Shown: positions 33,359 to 43,055 of the stretch, one piece after another
How positions within the stretch are numbered: position 1 is the first letter of the stretch
Layout of the letters: every line of letters starts with the position of its first letter
Source: Rhodococcus sp. SGAir0479
GTDB taxonomy: Bacteria; Actinomycetota; Actinomycetes; Mycobacteriales; Mycobacteriaceae
Assembly (NCBI RefSeq): GCF_005484805.1
Contig: NZ_CP039432.1
Span: 2,976,001-3,040,000 of the forward strand
Direction of reading: 5' to 3'
DNA: 64,000 nucleotides
Notes under the pieces: model-generated
Database searches by the model: none
The model's input: only the letters and a program-made list of their open reading frames with translations
What the model was told of the DNA's origin: nothing
Position numbers and translations under genes: made by a program

Positions 33359-34039
33359 TCACAGGAGTCTCCCGTCGCCACGCGGGGCCCAGGCGGACAC
33401 CGCGGCCCGGGCGCGCTCGACGAGCCCGTCGAACAGTCTCCGACCCTCCTCGGCGCTCGCCCCGACCGGGTCACCGAGGACCCCGTTGGCGGTGGCCGCG
33501 AGCATGCCGCCCGCCCGCAGGCGCGGCATCAGATCGGCGACGGGCTCGGTGTTGCCGGTCCGCGCGCGATCCATGGCGACGACCTCTGGTGAAAGGTGCA
33601 GCAGCAAGGATGTTTCCGTATGACCGGCGTGCGCATCCGCGCCCGGCACCGCGCACGGGAACCACGCCACGTCCCGGCCCTCGTAACGCAACAGCTCGAC
33701 GGCCTTCACCAGCGCCGGACCGTTACCCCCGTGCCCGTTCACGAACACCACCCGGCGGGCCCACCGGCACGCCGAGCGGCCGTACTCCACGAGCAGCATT
33801 TCGAGCGCGCCGCTTCCCAGCGAGATCGTGCCCGCGAAACCCTCGTGCTCACCGCTCGCGCCGTACTCGATCGCGGGTGCGCAGACCACTCCGGAGAGGG
33901 CGCGGGCGACGGCCGACGCGATACGGGTGTCGGTGTCGAGCGGCAGATGCGGACCGTGCTGCTCCACCGATCCCACCGGAACCGCGACCGTGAGCTGGTC
34001 CCGAGGCACATCGGGCCAGGACATGTGGGCGAGGCGCAT
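33359..34039 (-). CDS. mftE: Mycofactocin precursor peptidase MftE (creatininase family)
   Basis: Metal-dependent peptidase of 226 residues that releases the modified C-terminal Val-Tyr unit of MftA. Creatininase metal ligands are in [17 protein letters not shown] and [10 protein letters not shown], followed by [15 protein letters not shown]. First gene of the mftE-F-G block. It is separated from mftD by about 6 kb holding two FadH/OYE genes, one SDR and the 13E12 element. Its promoter region is shared with the divergent SOS-box promoter of that element. Confidence 0.92.
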   Translation of the reverse strand: MRLAHMSWPDVPRDQLTVAVPVGSVEQHGPHLPLDTDTRIASAVARALSGVVCAPAIEYGASGEHEGFAGTISLGSGALEMLLVEYGRSACRWARRVVFVNGHGGNGPALVKAVELLRYEGRDVAWFPCAVPGADAHAGHTETSLLLHLSPEVVAMDRARTGNTEPVADLMPRLRAGGMLAATANGVLGDPVGASAEEGRRLFDGLVERARAAVSAWAPRGDGRLL

Positions 34040-34223
34040 CGGTCGATCGTAGGTGGTGTCTTTGGGATCACCGGACCGGCCGGCCATCGTGATCGGTACC
34101 GCCGTCACCACACCGGCAGCTGTCGTGCTCGATCGGGATCGGCGGCACCGCTGGAAAACCAGCACTCTAGGTCCCTCGACAGCCCGCTCGCCCCGCCCCC
34201 CGACTCCGGACCGATCACTTGAC

Positions 34224-34239
34224 TCGAACACCAGTTCGA
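34224..34239. promoter_or_regulatory. LexA (SOS) box
   Basis: TCGAACACCAGTTCGA is an exact match to the mycobacterial/actinobacterial SOS consensus TCGAAC-N4-GTTCGA. It ends 14 bp before the ATG of the 13E12-type HNH gene, so LexA would cover that promoter. Some M. tuberculosis 13E12 genes have the same arrangement. Confidence 0.88.
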
Positions 34240-34253
34240 ACTAGAGTGGCGTC

Positions 34254-35659
34254 ATGAATCCGGGGGGACTCAACACCACAGCTGCTGCACTCGTGGCGCT
34301 CAGTCACGATGACGTGCGCGGGCTGGCCGAGTTGGACCTGGTGCGTACGACGGTGGATCTCTCGCGTCTGATCGAGCAGCTCGAAGCCCTGCGGGTGACG
34401 GCGGTGGCCGAAATCGACGAGCGCGCAGTCTCGTTCGACACGTTGGGGTTTCGTAGCGTGAAGCAGTGGCTCGCGGCCAGTACGCTGCTGGAAGTTCCTG
34501 CCGCGGCGCGGATTCTGGCGTTGGGGAAGGCGTTGCGGCGCGAACCGGATGTTGCTGACGCTTTCAACGCAGGGGCCATCTCCGGCGAGCATGCTGCCCT
34601 GATCACCAAGTTCTGCGAACAGCCGCCGCGCGGGATGCCCTTTGAGGCCCTTCCGTCGTGCCGGCAGGTGCTCCTGGATTGCGCGGCGAATCCGGCGGCG
34701 ACCACGATGAGTGTGCGCACCTGCATCTCGCGGCTCGAGCGGATCTTCGAATCCGACGAGTTGCCGCCCAGTGAAGACATGGACCGCAACGAGTTTCACG
34801 CCTCGAAGACGTTGAACGGACGGGTCGCGGTGAAGGGTGACTTGGATGCTGTCACCGGGGAGATGTTGCTGACGGCGCTGTCCGCGTTGACGAAACCGCG
34901 GAACCCGAACGACGACCCCGCCGCGACGCGCACGCCGGGGCAGCGGCGGGCGGAGGCATTCGCCGAAATCCTGCGCCGCTACCTCGACTCCGGAGAGGCA
35001 CCCATCGAGGGCGGGGAACGGCCGCACCTGTCGTTGCACGTGCACGCCCGCGACCTCGCCCGCGCCCAGGCCGACCATGCAGCAGCGCGGCCGAATTGGC
35101 AGTCGAAGCTGTTCGACGGCAACGACATTCACGGCGACTCGGTTCGAGAAAACCTTGCCGACGACAACGCGGGCCGCGAGAGCCCGGTTGGCGAGTCCCG
35201 GACCGGGCACCGTGTGACGGCCGACAAGGACGTTGCCCGCCTCCCGCACCTCGGGCCGCTGACGATCGCCACCGCCCGCCGGCTCGCGTGCGACTGCCAC
35301 CTCACCCCGGTCCTCATGGACGACGGAATCCCGCTCAACCTCGGACGCACCACCCGAACCGTCTCGAAGAAGCAACGCCGGGCGCTGATCGCCCGCGACC
35401 ACGGCTGCGCGTTCCCCGGCTGCGGAGCCCCGCCCGCGCACTGCGAAGGACACCACATCCACCACTGGGCCGACGGCGGACCGCCGACCTCGACAACCTG
35501 GTCCTCCTGTGCCGCTACCACCACCGACTGCTCCACCACTCCCACTGGAAAGTGAACATCGGCACCGACCGGCACCCCTGGTTCACCCCACCATCGCTGG
35601 TGGACCCGTACAAGAAACCCATGGCCTCGAACAACCGCGCGGGACCGCAGGCGGCGTAG
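34254..35659 (+). pseudogene. 13E12-type DUF222/HNH endonuclease, frameshifted in the HNH motif
   Basis: The first frame runs 34254-35555 (433 residues): a DUF222 region (residues 20-300) followed by the start of an HNH domain (RDHGCAFPGCGAPPAHCEGH, HIHHWADGG). Near 35485 one base appears missing: the expected continuation LDNLVLLCRYHHRLLHH with the N and second H of HNH is read in another frame to a TAG at 35659. The first-frame end (PPTSTTWSSCAATT) is meaningless. So nuclease activity is probably lost unless this is a sequencing error. SOS-controlled by the box at 34224. It separates two mycofactocin blocks and looks like an inserted repeat-family gene. Confidence 0.85.
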
Positions 35660-35675
35660 GCGTAGGCGTAGGCAC

Positions 35676-37634
35676 CTACAGCGACACCGCGACGCGATGG
35701 CCTTCGAGGACCGCGGCGTGCGAGCGCCGCGGCGTCACCGCATCACCGACCCGGTAGACCTCGAAAGGAAGGGCATCGTTGCCTGACAGCGACTTCCACA
35801 GCGAGTCCTCGGGCTCCTGGTGGGTCGCGCACACCACCCAATCGAACGTCGCAACGTGCTCGCCGCCGGTCAGGTGGTTCGCCAACGTGACCCGCACGCC
35901 GCCACCGTCCTCGGCGGCGGCACTCACCGCGACATCGGTCCACTGCTCGATGCCGGCGACGTGCGCCCGCTGCTGCCAGCCCTCCATGTCCAAGGTGATC
36001 CCGAGATCCTGACCGACGATCATCGCGGGCGTGCAGATCGTGACCGCACACCCACGGCCTGCCAACGTCTCGGCTGCCGACGGGCCCTGCTGGAATCCCA
36101 ACTCGTCCACCACCAAAACCCGCCCCGCAACCGGGGGCGCCCCCTCGAGGACCGCACGCGCATGCACGGCACGCGTGCACTCCGCCGCCCACCAGGGCAG
36201 CGCCGGGCGGGCCCCCGTCGCCACCACCACGACGTCGGGCGACTCGACTCGCAACGATTCGACCGTGGCCTCGACACCCGTGACGATCCGCACTCCCCGG
36301 CGGCCACACTCGCGTTCGAGGTTGTGCACCAGCTCGCCCAGTTCAGCCCGGCCGGCAGCCGTCGACGCCACCCGAATCTGGCCGCCCAGCACATCCGCGC
36401 GCTCGTAGACGGTCACGTCGTGACCGCGTTCGGCCGCGGACGCCGCGGCCGAGAGGCCTGCCGGCCCGCCCCCGACGACAACTACCCGTCTGCCCCGCAC
36501 ACGTGGCATCGGCAGCGGCATCGATTCCCTTCCCGCACGCGGATTCTCGACGCAACCGAGCCAACGTCCCAGACCCATGCGTCCGACGCACTCCTGGTTG
36601 CAGGACAGGCACGTGCGGATCTCGTCGTCGGCGCCGCGCTCGGCCTTGGCCACGAACTCGGGGTCCGCGATCTGCCCGCGCACCACACCGACCAGATCGC
36701 AGCGGCCGTCCGCGAGCGCCCGTTCGGCCTCGGCCGGTTCCTTGAGCCGCCCCACTCCGACGACGGGCAACCGCACCGCGGAGCGAATGGCCTCGGAGAC
36801 GTGCAGCGCATAACCACGCGGCATCGCCATCGACGGCTCCACCAGATGCAGCGTCTCGGTGGCCATCCCCATCGTGGTGTTGACGTAGTCGACGCTCCCC
36901 GTCGCCTCGACCATCCGAGCGACTTCGACCGCCTCGTCCAGCACGATGCCGCCGGCCACCTGTTCGTCACCCGCGAGCCGGACGCCCAGGATCGGGTCCG
37001 GACCGAGTGCTTCCCGGACCGCCGCGATCACCTGCAGCAGGAATCGGGCGCGATTCTCCAGCGGCCCGCCGTACCCGTCGGTGCGGAGATTGGTTCCGGA
37101 CGCGAGGAATCCGCGGATCAACGACGACTGCGAACACTGCAGTTCGACACCGTCGAATCCGCCGGCGCGGCAGTGGCGCGCGACGGTGGCGTACCCGGCC
37201 ACCAGTTCCGCGATCTCGGCGACGTCGAGCGCCTTGGGAACCTCCCGGAACAGTGGGTCCGGCACCGGGCTCGGCGCCCACAGGGGACGACGCGAGTACA
37301 TGCCGGATCCCTGCCCACCATTGTGATTGAGCTGAGCCAGAATCACCGTCCCGTGCCGGTGAACGGCGCGAGTGATCTCGCGATAGCCCGCCACGACCTC
37401 GGGGCGATACCCGTGAATCACCCTCTCGTACGGCCAGTCCGAGGGATGGACGCACTGCTCCTCGGTGATGATCATCCCCACCCCGCCCGCGGCCCGCGCC
37501 GCGTAGTACGCGGTGTGCTGGGCAGTGGGCAGACCGTCGCGGGCGCTGTTGGTCAGGTGCGCGGTGAACACCACCCGGTTGTGCAGCATCTGTGGACCGA
37601 GACGGAGCGGGGAGAACAGCCGTGGGTGACGCAT
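35676..37634 (-). CDS. Mycofactocin-system FadH/OYE-family oxidoreductase (first)
   Basis: Flavoprotein of 652 residues built like 2,4-dienoyl-CoA reductase: N-terminal Old Yellow Enzyme barrel (residues 1-330, FDGVELQCSQSSLIRGFLAS), a 4Fe-4S cysteine set (CLSCNQEC, then a cysteine 12 residues on, near 345-365), and a C-terminal FAD/NAD domain (VVVVGGGPAGLSAAASAAER). Members of this group occur as standard companions of mycofactocin genes; substrate is unknown. It lies 12 bp after the SDR gene, ends the mftA operon, and converges with the 13E12 gene at 16 bp. Confidence 0.9.
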   Translation of the reverse strand: MRHPRLFSPLRLGPQMLHNRVVFTAHLTNSARDGLPTAQHTAYYAARAAGGVGMIITEEQCVHPSDWPYERVIHGYRPEVVAGYREITRAVHRHGTVILAQLNHNGGQGSGMYSRRPLWAPSPVPDPLFREVPKALDVAEIAELVAGYATVARHCRAGGFDGVELQCSQSSLIRGFLASGTNLRTDGYGGPLENRARFLLQVIAAVREALGPDPILGVRLAGDEQVAGGIVLDEAVEVARMVEATGSVDYVNTTMGMATETLHLVEPSMAMPRGYALHVSEAIRSAVRLPVVGVGRLKEPAEAERALADGRCDLVGVVRGQIADPEFVAKAERGADDEIRTCLSCNQECVGRMGLGRWLGCVENPRAGRESMPLPMPRVRGRRVVVVGGGPAGLSAAASAAERGHDVTVYERADVLGGQIRVASTAAGRAELGELVHNLERECGRRGVRIVTGVEATVESLRVESPDVVVVATGARPALPWWAAECTRAVHARAVLEGAPPVAGRVLVVDELGFQQGPSAAETLAGRGCAVTICTPAMIVGQDLGITLDMEGWQQRAHVAGIEQWTDVAVSAAAEDGGGVRVTLANHLTGGEHVATFDWVVCATHQEPEDSLWKSLSGNDALPFEVYRVGDAVTPRRSHAAVLEGHRVAVSL

Positions 37635-37646
37635 GGGAGACGGACG

Positions 37647-38459
37647 TCAGACCTTCGTGTTGCCCTGATCGAGTGCGATCTGGCTCGCGGTCACGGTCTT
37701 GGAGCCGTCACCCGCCAGCCACAGCACCGCGTCGGAGATGTCGTCGGTGTCCGCGATGGGCTTCTCGGTGAGGATGGGCGCGAAGTTGGGGCCGTACTGC
37801 GGGTGACGCTGCAGGATGACCAGGCTGCCCTGATCGGTACCCATGTGCGTGTTCACACCGTACGGATGGATCGAGTTGACGCGGATGTTGTACTCCCCCA
37901 GCTCCTTCGCGGCGGCCTGCGTGAGCCCCACCAGTCCGAACTTGGAGGCGCCGTAATGCGCCTGGCCCGGCAGTGCCTTCAATCCCGCGACCGAGCTGAC
38001 GATGATGACGGACCCGCCGCGGCCGGCCTCGATCATCGTCGGCACCGCCGCCTTGAGCGTCTTGAAGGCGCCGGTGAGGTTGATGTCGATCAGCGTCTCC
38101 CACTGCTCGTCGGACATCTCCCAGAAGCGGTTCCAGTTACAGATGCCGGCGTTCGCGATGACGATGTCGAGGCGGCCGAACTGCTCGACGCCGCCGTCGA
38201 CGACAGCCTTCAGCGCCGCGCTGTCGCGGACGTCGGCCTCGCGGGCGTAGATCTTCGCACCCTCCGCCTCGACGAGACGCACGGTCTCCGCGAGATCGTC
38301 CGCCGTCGCGGCGTCGTACGTGTTGTCACTACTGACGCTCTTGCAGACGTCCACCGCGATGATGGCCGCGCCCTCTCGCGCCAACCGCACCGCGTGCGTG
38401 CGACCCTGGCCGCGCGCCGCGCCCGTGATGAAGGCGACCTTGCCGTCGAACTGACCCAC
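37647..38459 (-). CDS. SDR-family mycofactocin-dependent oxidoreductase
   Basis: Short-chain dehydrogenase of 270 residues. Nucleotide site TGAARGQGRTHAVRLAREGA, active-site S and YGASK, and the extra loop after the second strand (VDVCKSVSSDNTYDAATADD) that marks the carveol-dehydrogenase-like, non-exchangeable NAD subgroup tied to mycofactocin. Sits between two FadH/OYE genes with gaps of 12 and 9 bp, so it is part of the mft operon. Substrate, probably a secondary alcohol or terpenoid, is inference. Confidence 0.92.
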   Translation of the reverse strand: MGQFDGKVAFITGAARGQGRTHAVRLAREGAAIIAVDVCKSVSSDNTYDAATADDLAETVRLVEAEGAKIYAREADVRDSAALKAVVDGGVEQFGRLDIVIANAGICNWNRFWEMSDEQWETLIDINLTGAFKTLKAAVPTMIEAGRGGSVIIVSSVAGLKALPGQAHYGASKFGLVGLTQAAAKELGEYNIRVNSIHPYGVNTHMGTDQGSLVILQRHPQYGPNFAPILTEKPIADTDDISDAVLWLAGDGSKTVTASQIALDQGNTKV

Positions 38460-38468
38460 CGTGATCTC

Positions 38469-40463
38469 CTATCTGCTGACACCCTCGTACTGCGACATGG
38501 ACATTGCCGCGAGGCGACCCTCGCGGACGGCTTCGAGTACGGTCCGGGGCGCGACACAGTCGCCGATCCTCGCCGCGCTCACTACGGAGGTCAACTGTTC
38601 GTTGGGCAACGGGTGCGAACAGTCCACCAGCACCGAGCACGGTACTCCGAAACGGACACCCGTGAAGCGGTTCTGCAGCAACACTTCTCCCGCGCCCGCC
38701 GACAGCAGCCGGACGGCGAGGTGCGACGCGACACCGGCGCGCCGCAGCCGCGCGTTCGCGCCCACCAGGTCGCCCGTCGGGCCGAGCCGCGACCCGACTG
38801 TCTGGTCCGGTGTCGCGACGGCCACGTCGCGGCCCCGGACGGCGAGCGACGATGCCACGGACACCGCGACGGGGCCGCCCACCGGGTCGAACACCACCAC
38901 CGGTCCCGGCGCGAGCGCCGACCCGTAGAGGACGTCGGCCGCGGAAACCGCCTGCACGCCAGCATCGACCGGGCACGGCGCGGGACGCGGACGGCTGCCG
39001 GTCGCGACCACGACAGGTCCCCCGCGAGGCGCGCCCTCGCTCGAACCGCAGTCGTCACCGAACTGCACGGCGTGGCCGAGGCGCACGTCGACACCGAGTT
39101 GTACGTCGACACCGAGTTGTACGTCGACACCGAGGCGCCGGCACTCGTCCTCGAGCCAATCGGCCAGATGCGCGAGGCGGGATCGTCCGGCGCCGGCGGC
39201 GGCCGTGCGGAGCATCCCGCCCAGCCGCCCGGTCCTCTCCGCCAGCGTCACCCGGAAGCCCTGCCGGGCCAGCACCCGCGCCGCCTCGAGTCCGCCCGGC
39301 CCGCCGCCGACCACCGCCGCCGGGCCGCGATCGCCGGCGCCCCGCGGTGCATCACCGTCGACGTCGCCGTCGACCGTCTCGAAGCCGGCCGACGGGTTGC
39401 CGATGCACGTCACCACCGGGTTCCGGGGATCGCGCACCAGGCACGTCTGATTGCACAACACGCACGGCCGAGGCGTCCTGCCCGCCCGGACCCGGGTCAC
39501 CAGGTCCGGGTCGGCGATCTGCGCGCGGGTCATCTCGACGGCGTCGGCGACGCCGTCGTCCAGCATTCGCTGCGCCTGCGCGGCGTCGACGACGCTGCCC
39601 TGCACCACCACGGGCACCCGACCGGCCGCCGCTCCGCGCATGTCGCGGCACAGCGCGGCGTTGAATCCGGGCTCGGTGTGGCCGTCGGGCCGGTAGGCCG
39701 CGGTCGAGTACGGTCCGCCCCGCACCACCACGAGCAGGTCCAGCGCCTCCGACAACGCGGCCACCTGTGCGGCGGCCTCGTCCGGAGTCACCCCCGCCCA
39801 CGGCGCCTGCTCGTCGCAGCTGAGCCGCAGCGCCAGGATCCGGTCGTGGCCGATCTCGTGACGGACCGCGGCGATCACCTCCCGGGTGAGGCGTAGACGG
39901 TCGTCGCCGTAGCCGTCCGCGCGCCGGTTGGTGAGCCCGGAGTGGAACTGGCGCAGCAGGGAGAACGCTCCGGCGTCGAGTTCGACGCCGTCGACGTCGG
40001 CAGTGACCGCGGCCGCCGCGGCGATGCGGAAGCCGTCGATCACCGCGGCGATCTCGGCGCGCTCCATCTCCATCGGGAGTTCGCGCGAGACCGGGTCGGC
40101 AAATCGGGACGGCGCCCACAGCGCCGACTGCGACCATGCGCTCGAGCCCTGCAGTCCGGTGTGCCCGAGGCCGGCCAGCACGAGAGTTCGGTGCGGCCGG
40201 CACGCGTCCACCACCGCACGCCAACCCGCCGCGCAGTCGGCCGCCAGTGGGGCCCGCTCGTACGGCCAGTCGTCCGGATGGATCGATGCGGTCTCGGTGA
40301 CGATCAGGCCGGCGCCGCCGCGGGCCCGACGTTCGTAGTACGCGACGTGCCGCGCCGAGAGGGCGCGGCCGTCGCCGAGGTTGGTCTCGTGCGGACCGAA
40401 CAGCACCCTGGCCGGGGCGATGCGCCCGGCCAGGGTGAACTGCTCGGTGAGGCTGCCGCGCAT
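38469..40463 (-). CDS. Mycofactocin-system FadH/OYE-family oxidoreductase (second)
   Basis: Second dienoyl-CoA-reductase-like flavoprotein, 664 residues. OYE barrel (TETASIHPDDWPYERAPLAA), the 4Fe-4S set CVLCNQTC with a further cysteine (VVTC) downstream, and an FAD/NAD domain (AAVVGGGPGGLEAARVLARQ). It differs clearly from the first copy and lies at the mftD end of the operon. Oddity: the C-terminal half carries GVDVQL repeated almost three times, encoded by an 18-bp tandem repeat at 39085-39135, which lengthens a loop. Substrate unknown. Confidence 0.9.
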   Translation of the reverse strand: MRGSLTEQFTLAGRIAPARVLFGPHETNLGDGRALSARHVAYYERRARGGAGLIVTETASIHPDDWPYERAPLAADCAAGWRAVVDACRPHRTLVLAGLGHTGLQGSSAWSQSALWAPSRFADPVSRELPMEMERAEIAAVIDGFRIAAAAAVTADVDGVELDAGAFSLLRQFHSGLTNRRADGYGDDRLRLTREVIAAVRHEIGHDRILALRLSCDEQAPWAGVTPDEAAAQVAALSEALDLLVVVRGGPYSTAAYRPDGHTEPGFNAALCRDMRGAAAGRVPVVVQGSVVDAAQAQRMLDDGVADAVEMTRAQIADPDLVTRVRAGRTPRPCVLCNQTCLVRDPRNPVVTCIGNPSAGFETVDGDVDGDAPRGAGDRGPAAVVGGGPGGLEAARVLARQGFRVTLAERTGRLGGMLRTAAAGAGRSRLAHLADWLEDECRRLGVDVQLGVDVQLGVDVRLGHAVQFGDDCGSSEGAPRGGPVVVATGSRPRPAPCPVDAGVQAVSAADVLYGSALAPGPVVVFDPVGGPVAVSVASSLAVRGRDVAVATPDQTVGSRLGPTGDLVGANARLRRAGVASHLAVRLLSAGAGEVLLQNRFTGVRFGVPCSVLVDCSHPLPNEQLTSVVSAARIGDCVAPRTVLEAVREGRLAAMSMSQYEGVSR
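39085..39135. repeat. 18-bp in-frame tandem repeat inside the second FadH/OYE gene
   Basis: Unit ACGTCGACACCGAGTTGT occurs twice exactly and a third time partly (15 bases matched). It encodes GVDVQL-type hexads on the minus strand. Because the unit is a multiple of three, copy-number change would keep the frame. Confidence 0.75.
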
Positions 40464-40478
40464 TCTGCGCGCGGTGAT

Positions 40479-41657
40479 CTAGCCGACGCCGAGATCGCGG
40501 CGGAAGCCCTCGGGAACCACGAGGTCATTCGGGCTCAGGTCGTGAATCGACTTGTGGCCCAATCCGAGCACCGCCGAGTCGATGCCGCCGCGCAGGATGT
40601 CGAGGACGTTCTCGACACCGGCCTGGCCGTTGGCCGAAAGACCCCACAGGTAGGCACGGCCGATCATGACGGCTCTCGCACCCAGCGCGAGAGCCTTGAC
40701 CACGTCGCTGCCGCGGCGGATGCCGCCGTCGAGCACCACCTCGATCTGGTCGCCGACGGCCTCGGCGATCGCCGGGAGCGCACGGATCGGTGCGGGCGTG
40801 CCGTCGAGGTTGTTGCCGCCGTGGTTCGACACCGAGATCGCGGAGACGCCCGCGTCCACGGCGCGCTTGGCGTCGTCGACGCGCATGACGCCCTTGAGCA
40901 TGAACGGTCCGCCCCACTGCTCACGCAGCCACGCGACGTCCTCCCACGTGGGCAGCGGGGTGCCCATCCACTGGCCGTACGCCCCGAAGAACGTGGGTGC
41001 GTCCTGGCCGGGTGCGGCGAGGTTGGGGGTGGTCAGGTCCGGCACCTTGCCGGTCTTGGCGAACTCCCACAACCACTTCGGTCGCGTGATGCCCTCGGGA
41101 GCGAACTGGAACATCGCCTTGAGGTCCATCTTCTCGGGGATCGCCGGGCTGCCCCAGTCGCGGCCGTTGGAGAACGACCAGTCGAGCGTGATGATCAGAC
41201 CCGTGGCACCGGCCTTGCGGGCGCGTTCCATGCGCTGCAGCAGCGTGTCGCGGTCACCCACCCAGTACATCTGGAAGAAGGTCTGCGGGTTGGCCGCGGT
41301 CACCTCCTCGATGGACTTGCTCGCGAAGGAGCTGAGCCCCATCGCGGTCCCCCGCGCCGCCGCCGCACGCGCGACCGCGACCTCACCGTCGGGATGCACG
41401 GCCTGCACACCGGTCGGCGAGATCATCACCGGCATCGAGATGGGCTGCCCCATCACGGTGGTCGACAGATCACGCTCGCCGGACAGGCCGGCCACGTGCG
41501 GTGCGAACCCGAGCTCGGAGAAGGCCGCGATGTTGTCGTCGACGGTCAGCCCCTTCTCGGACCCCGCGACCAGCGCGGCGTACACCGACTTGGGCAGGCG
41601 CTTCTTCGCGCGACGTTGCGCCTCGGCAACCGTCTCGAACCACGCGTTCTTGGCCAT
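40479..41657 (-). CDS. mftD: Pre-mycofactocin synthase MftD
   Basis: FMN-dependent alpha-hydroxy-acid-oxidase-fold enzyme of 392 residues that oxidatively deaminates the MftC/MftE product to premycofactocin. FMN-barrel landmarks: VMISPTGVQAVHPDGEVAVA, LIITLDWSFSNGRDWG, the catalytic histidine in AISVSNHGGNNLDG, and VVLDGGIRRGSDVVKALALG. ATG at 41657 is preferred to the adjacent GTG. It follows mftC by 30 bp and precedes the second FadH/OYE gene by 15 bp. Confidence 0.95.
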   Translation of the reverse strand: MAKNAWFETVAEAQRRAKKRLPKSVYAALVAGSEKGLTVDDNIAAFSELGFAPHVAGLSGERDLSTTVMGQPISMPVMISPTGVQAVHPDGEVAVARAAAARGTAMGLSSFASKSIEEVTAANPQTFFQMYWVGDRDTLLQRMERARKAGATGLIITLDWSFSNGRDWGSPAIPEKMDLKAMFQFAPEGITRPKWLWEFAKTGKVPDLTTPNLAAPGQDAPTFFGAYGQWMGTPLPTWEDVAWLREQWGGPFMLKGVMRVDDAKRAVDAGVSAISVSNHGGNNLDGTPAPIRALPAIAEAVGDQIEVVLDGGIRRGSDVVKALALGARAVMIGRAYLWGLSANGQAGVENVLDILRGGIDSAVLGLGHKSIHDLSPNDLVVPEGFRRDLGVG

Positions 41658-41687
41658 CACTCAACCTCTCGTACTGCTGGTGGGTTA

Positions 41688-42941
41688 CTACTGTTCCAGT
41701 CCGGCAAGCGGATTCTCGTCGCAGATCTTGGCCGGCGGACGGGTCAACAGGGTCAGCGGAACCGGCGCCTGCGGCCGGCGACGCTCGGCACGCTTGCCGG
41801 TGCGGGAGTGGTCCTGGCTCGACTTCGGCACCGTCCGCTCCCCCTCGAGCGCCGACGTGCCGTAGCCCTGGACGCATTCCGGGTCGGGGCCGTCCATCGG
41901 CAGGCCGGTGAAGAACTTCGCGGCCATGCACCCGCCGCGGCAGGCGTCGAAGTGGTTGCACTTGCTGCACGCGCCGCCCGTCTGCGGCGAGCGCAGATCC
42001 TGGAACAGCTCGGAGTGTTGCCACACCTGCTGGAAACCGCCGTCCGACACGATGTTTCCCGCGAGGAACTGGTCGTGGATCGCGAACGGGCACGCGTAGA
42101 CGTCGCCGATGGGGTCGATCAGGCACACCACGCGCCCGGCGCCGCACAGGTTCAGTCCCGGCAGCGCATCGCCGTAGGCGGAGAGGTGGAAGAACGAGTC
42201 GCCCGTCAGCACGCCCTCGCCGTTGGCGACCAGCCAGTCGTACAGCTCCCGCTGCTGCTGCTGCGTGGGGTGCAGTTCGTCCCACACGTCGGCACCGCGA
42301 CCCGACGGGCGCAGACGCGTGATGCGCAGCGTCGCACCGAACCGGTCGGCGAGCGCCTTGAACTCGTCCAGCTGGCTGACGTTCTCGCGAGTGACGACGA
42401 CGGAGATCTTGGCATCTCTGAACCCGGCCTCCGCGAGGTTCTCGAGCGCACGCACGGCCATCGCGAACGAACCCGGGCCGCGGACGGCGTCGTTGACCTC
42501 GGCGGTCGCGCCGTCGAGGGAGATCTGGACGTCGACGTAGTCGCTGGCTGCCAGCCGCGCGGCCACCTTCTTGTCGATCTTGACGCCGTTGGTGGAGAAC
42601 TTCACGCCCACCTGGTGTTCGGTCGCGTAGTCGACCAGTTCCCAGAAGTCCGAGCGCACGGTGGGCTCACCGCCGCCGATGTTGACGTAGAAGACCTGCA
42701 TGCGCTGCAGCTCGTCGATGATCGCCTTGCACTGCTCGGTCGACAGCTCACGCGGGTCCCGGCGCCCCGAGGACGACAGGCAGTGGACGCACGAGAGGTT
42801 GCACGCGTAGGTGAGTTCCCACGTCAGGCAGATCGGCGCGTCCAGGCCGAGCTCGAACTGGTCGACCAGCCGGCCGACGGCGGGAGTGGAGGGGGCCGCG
42901 GGGGGCGAGACGGTGGTGGGCGGCTCGAGAACTGAGGTCAT
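41688..42941 (-). CDS. mftC: Mycofactocin radical SAM maturase MftC
   Basis: Radical SAM enzyme that decarboxylates and cyclises the C-terminal Val-Tyr of MftA. The 417 residues include the CNLSCVHC cluster motif (CX3CX2C), the SAM region YVNIGGGEPTVRSDFWELVD and a SPASM domain (CGAGRVVCLIDPIGDVYACP, CSKCNHFDACRGGCMA) for auxiliary clusters. The C-terminal tail is basic and proline-rich. ATG at 42941 follows GAGGAT. It is 114 bp downstream of mftB. Confidence 0.96.
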   Translation of the reverse strand: MTSVLEPPTTVSPPAAPSTPAVGRLVDQFELGLDAPICLTWELTYACNLSCVHCLSSSGRRDPRELSTEQCKAIIDELQRMQVFYVNIGGGEPTVRSDFWELVDYATEHQVGVKFSTNGVKIDKKVAARLAASDYVDVQISLDGATAEVNDAVRGPGSFAMAVRALENLAEAGFRDAKISVVVTRENVSQLDEFKALADRFGATLRITRLRPSGRGADVWDELHPTQQQQRELYDWLVANGEGVLTGDSFFHLSAYGDALPGLNLCGAGRVVCLIDPIGDVYACPFAIHDQFLAGNIVSDGGFQQVWQHSELFQDLRSPQTGGACSKCNHFDACRGGCMAAKFFTGLPMDGPDPECVQGYGTSALEGERTVPKSSQDHSRTGKRAERRRPQAPVPLTLLTRPPAKICDENPLAGLEQ

Positions 42942-43055
42942 GGCGGAATCCTCGAATCTGACGGAAACACTCGAAGCAGGCTGCATCCTCGGGCAGAAAT
43001 TGCCTGGAATTCGAGGGCGTCTGGTTGGGTACAGAGCGTGAAGGAGCGGCAGGTG

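Noticed and set aside
34040-35675. An insertion sequence or prophage around the HNH gene
   Set aside because: No transposase, integrase, terminal inverted repeats or target duplication could be seen; only the 13E12-type gene itself and short GTAGGC repeats at its end.
35820-42935. Plus-strand open frames of 1,358 and 997 codons across the mycofactocin operon
   Set aside because: They lie opposite recognisable mft, SDR and FadH/OYE genes and encode no known fold; composition is that of antisense frames.
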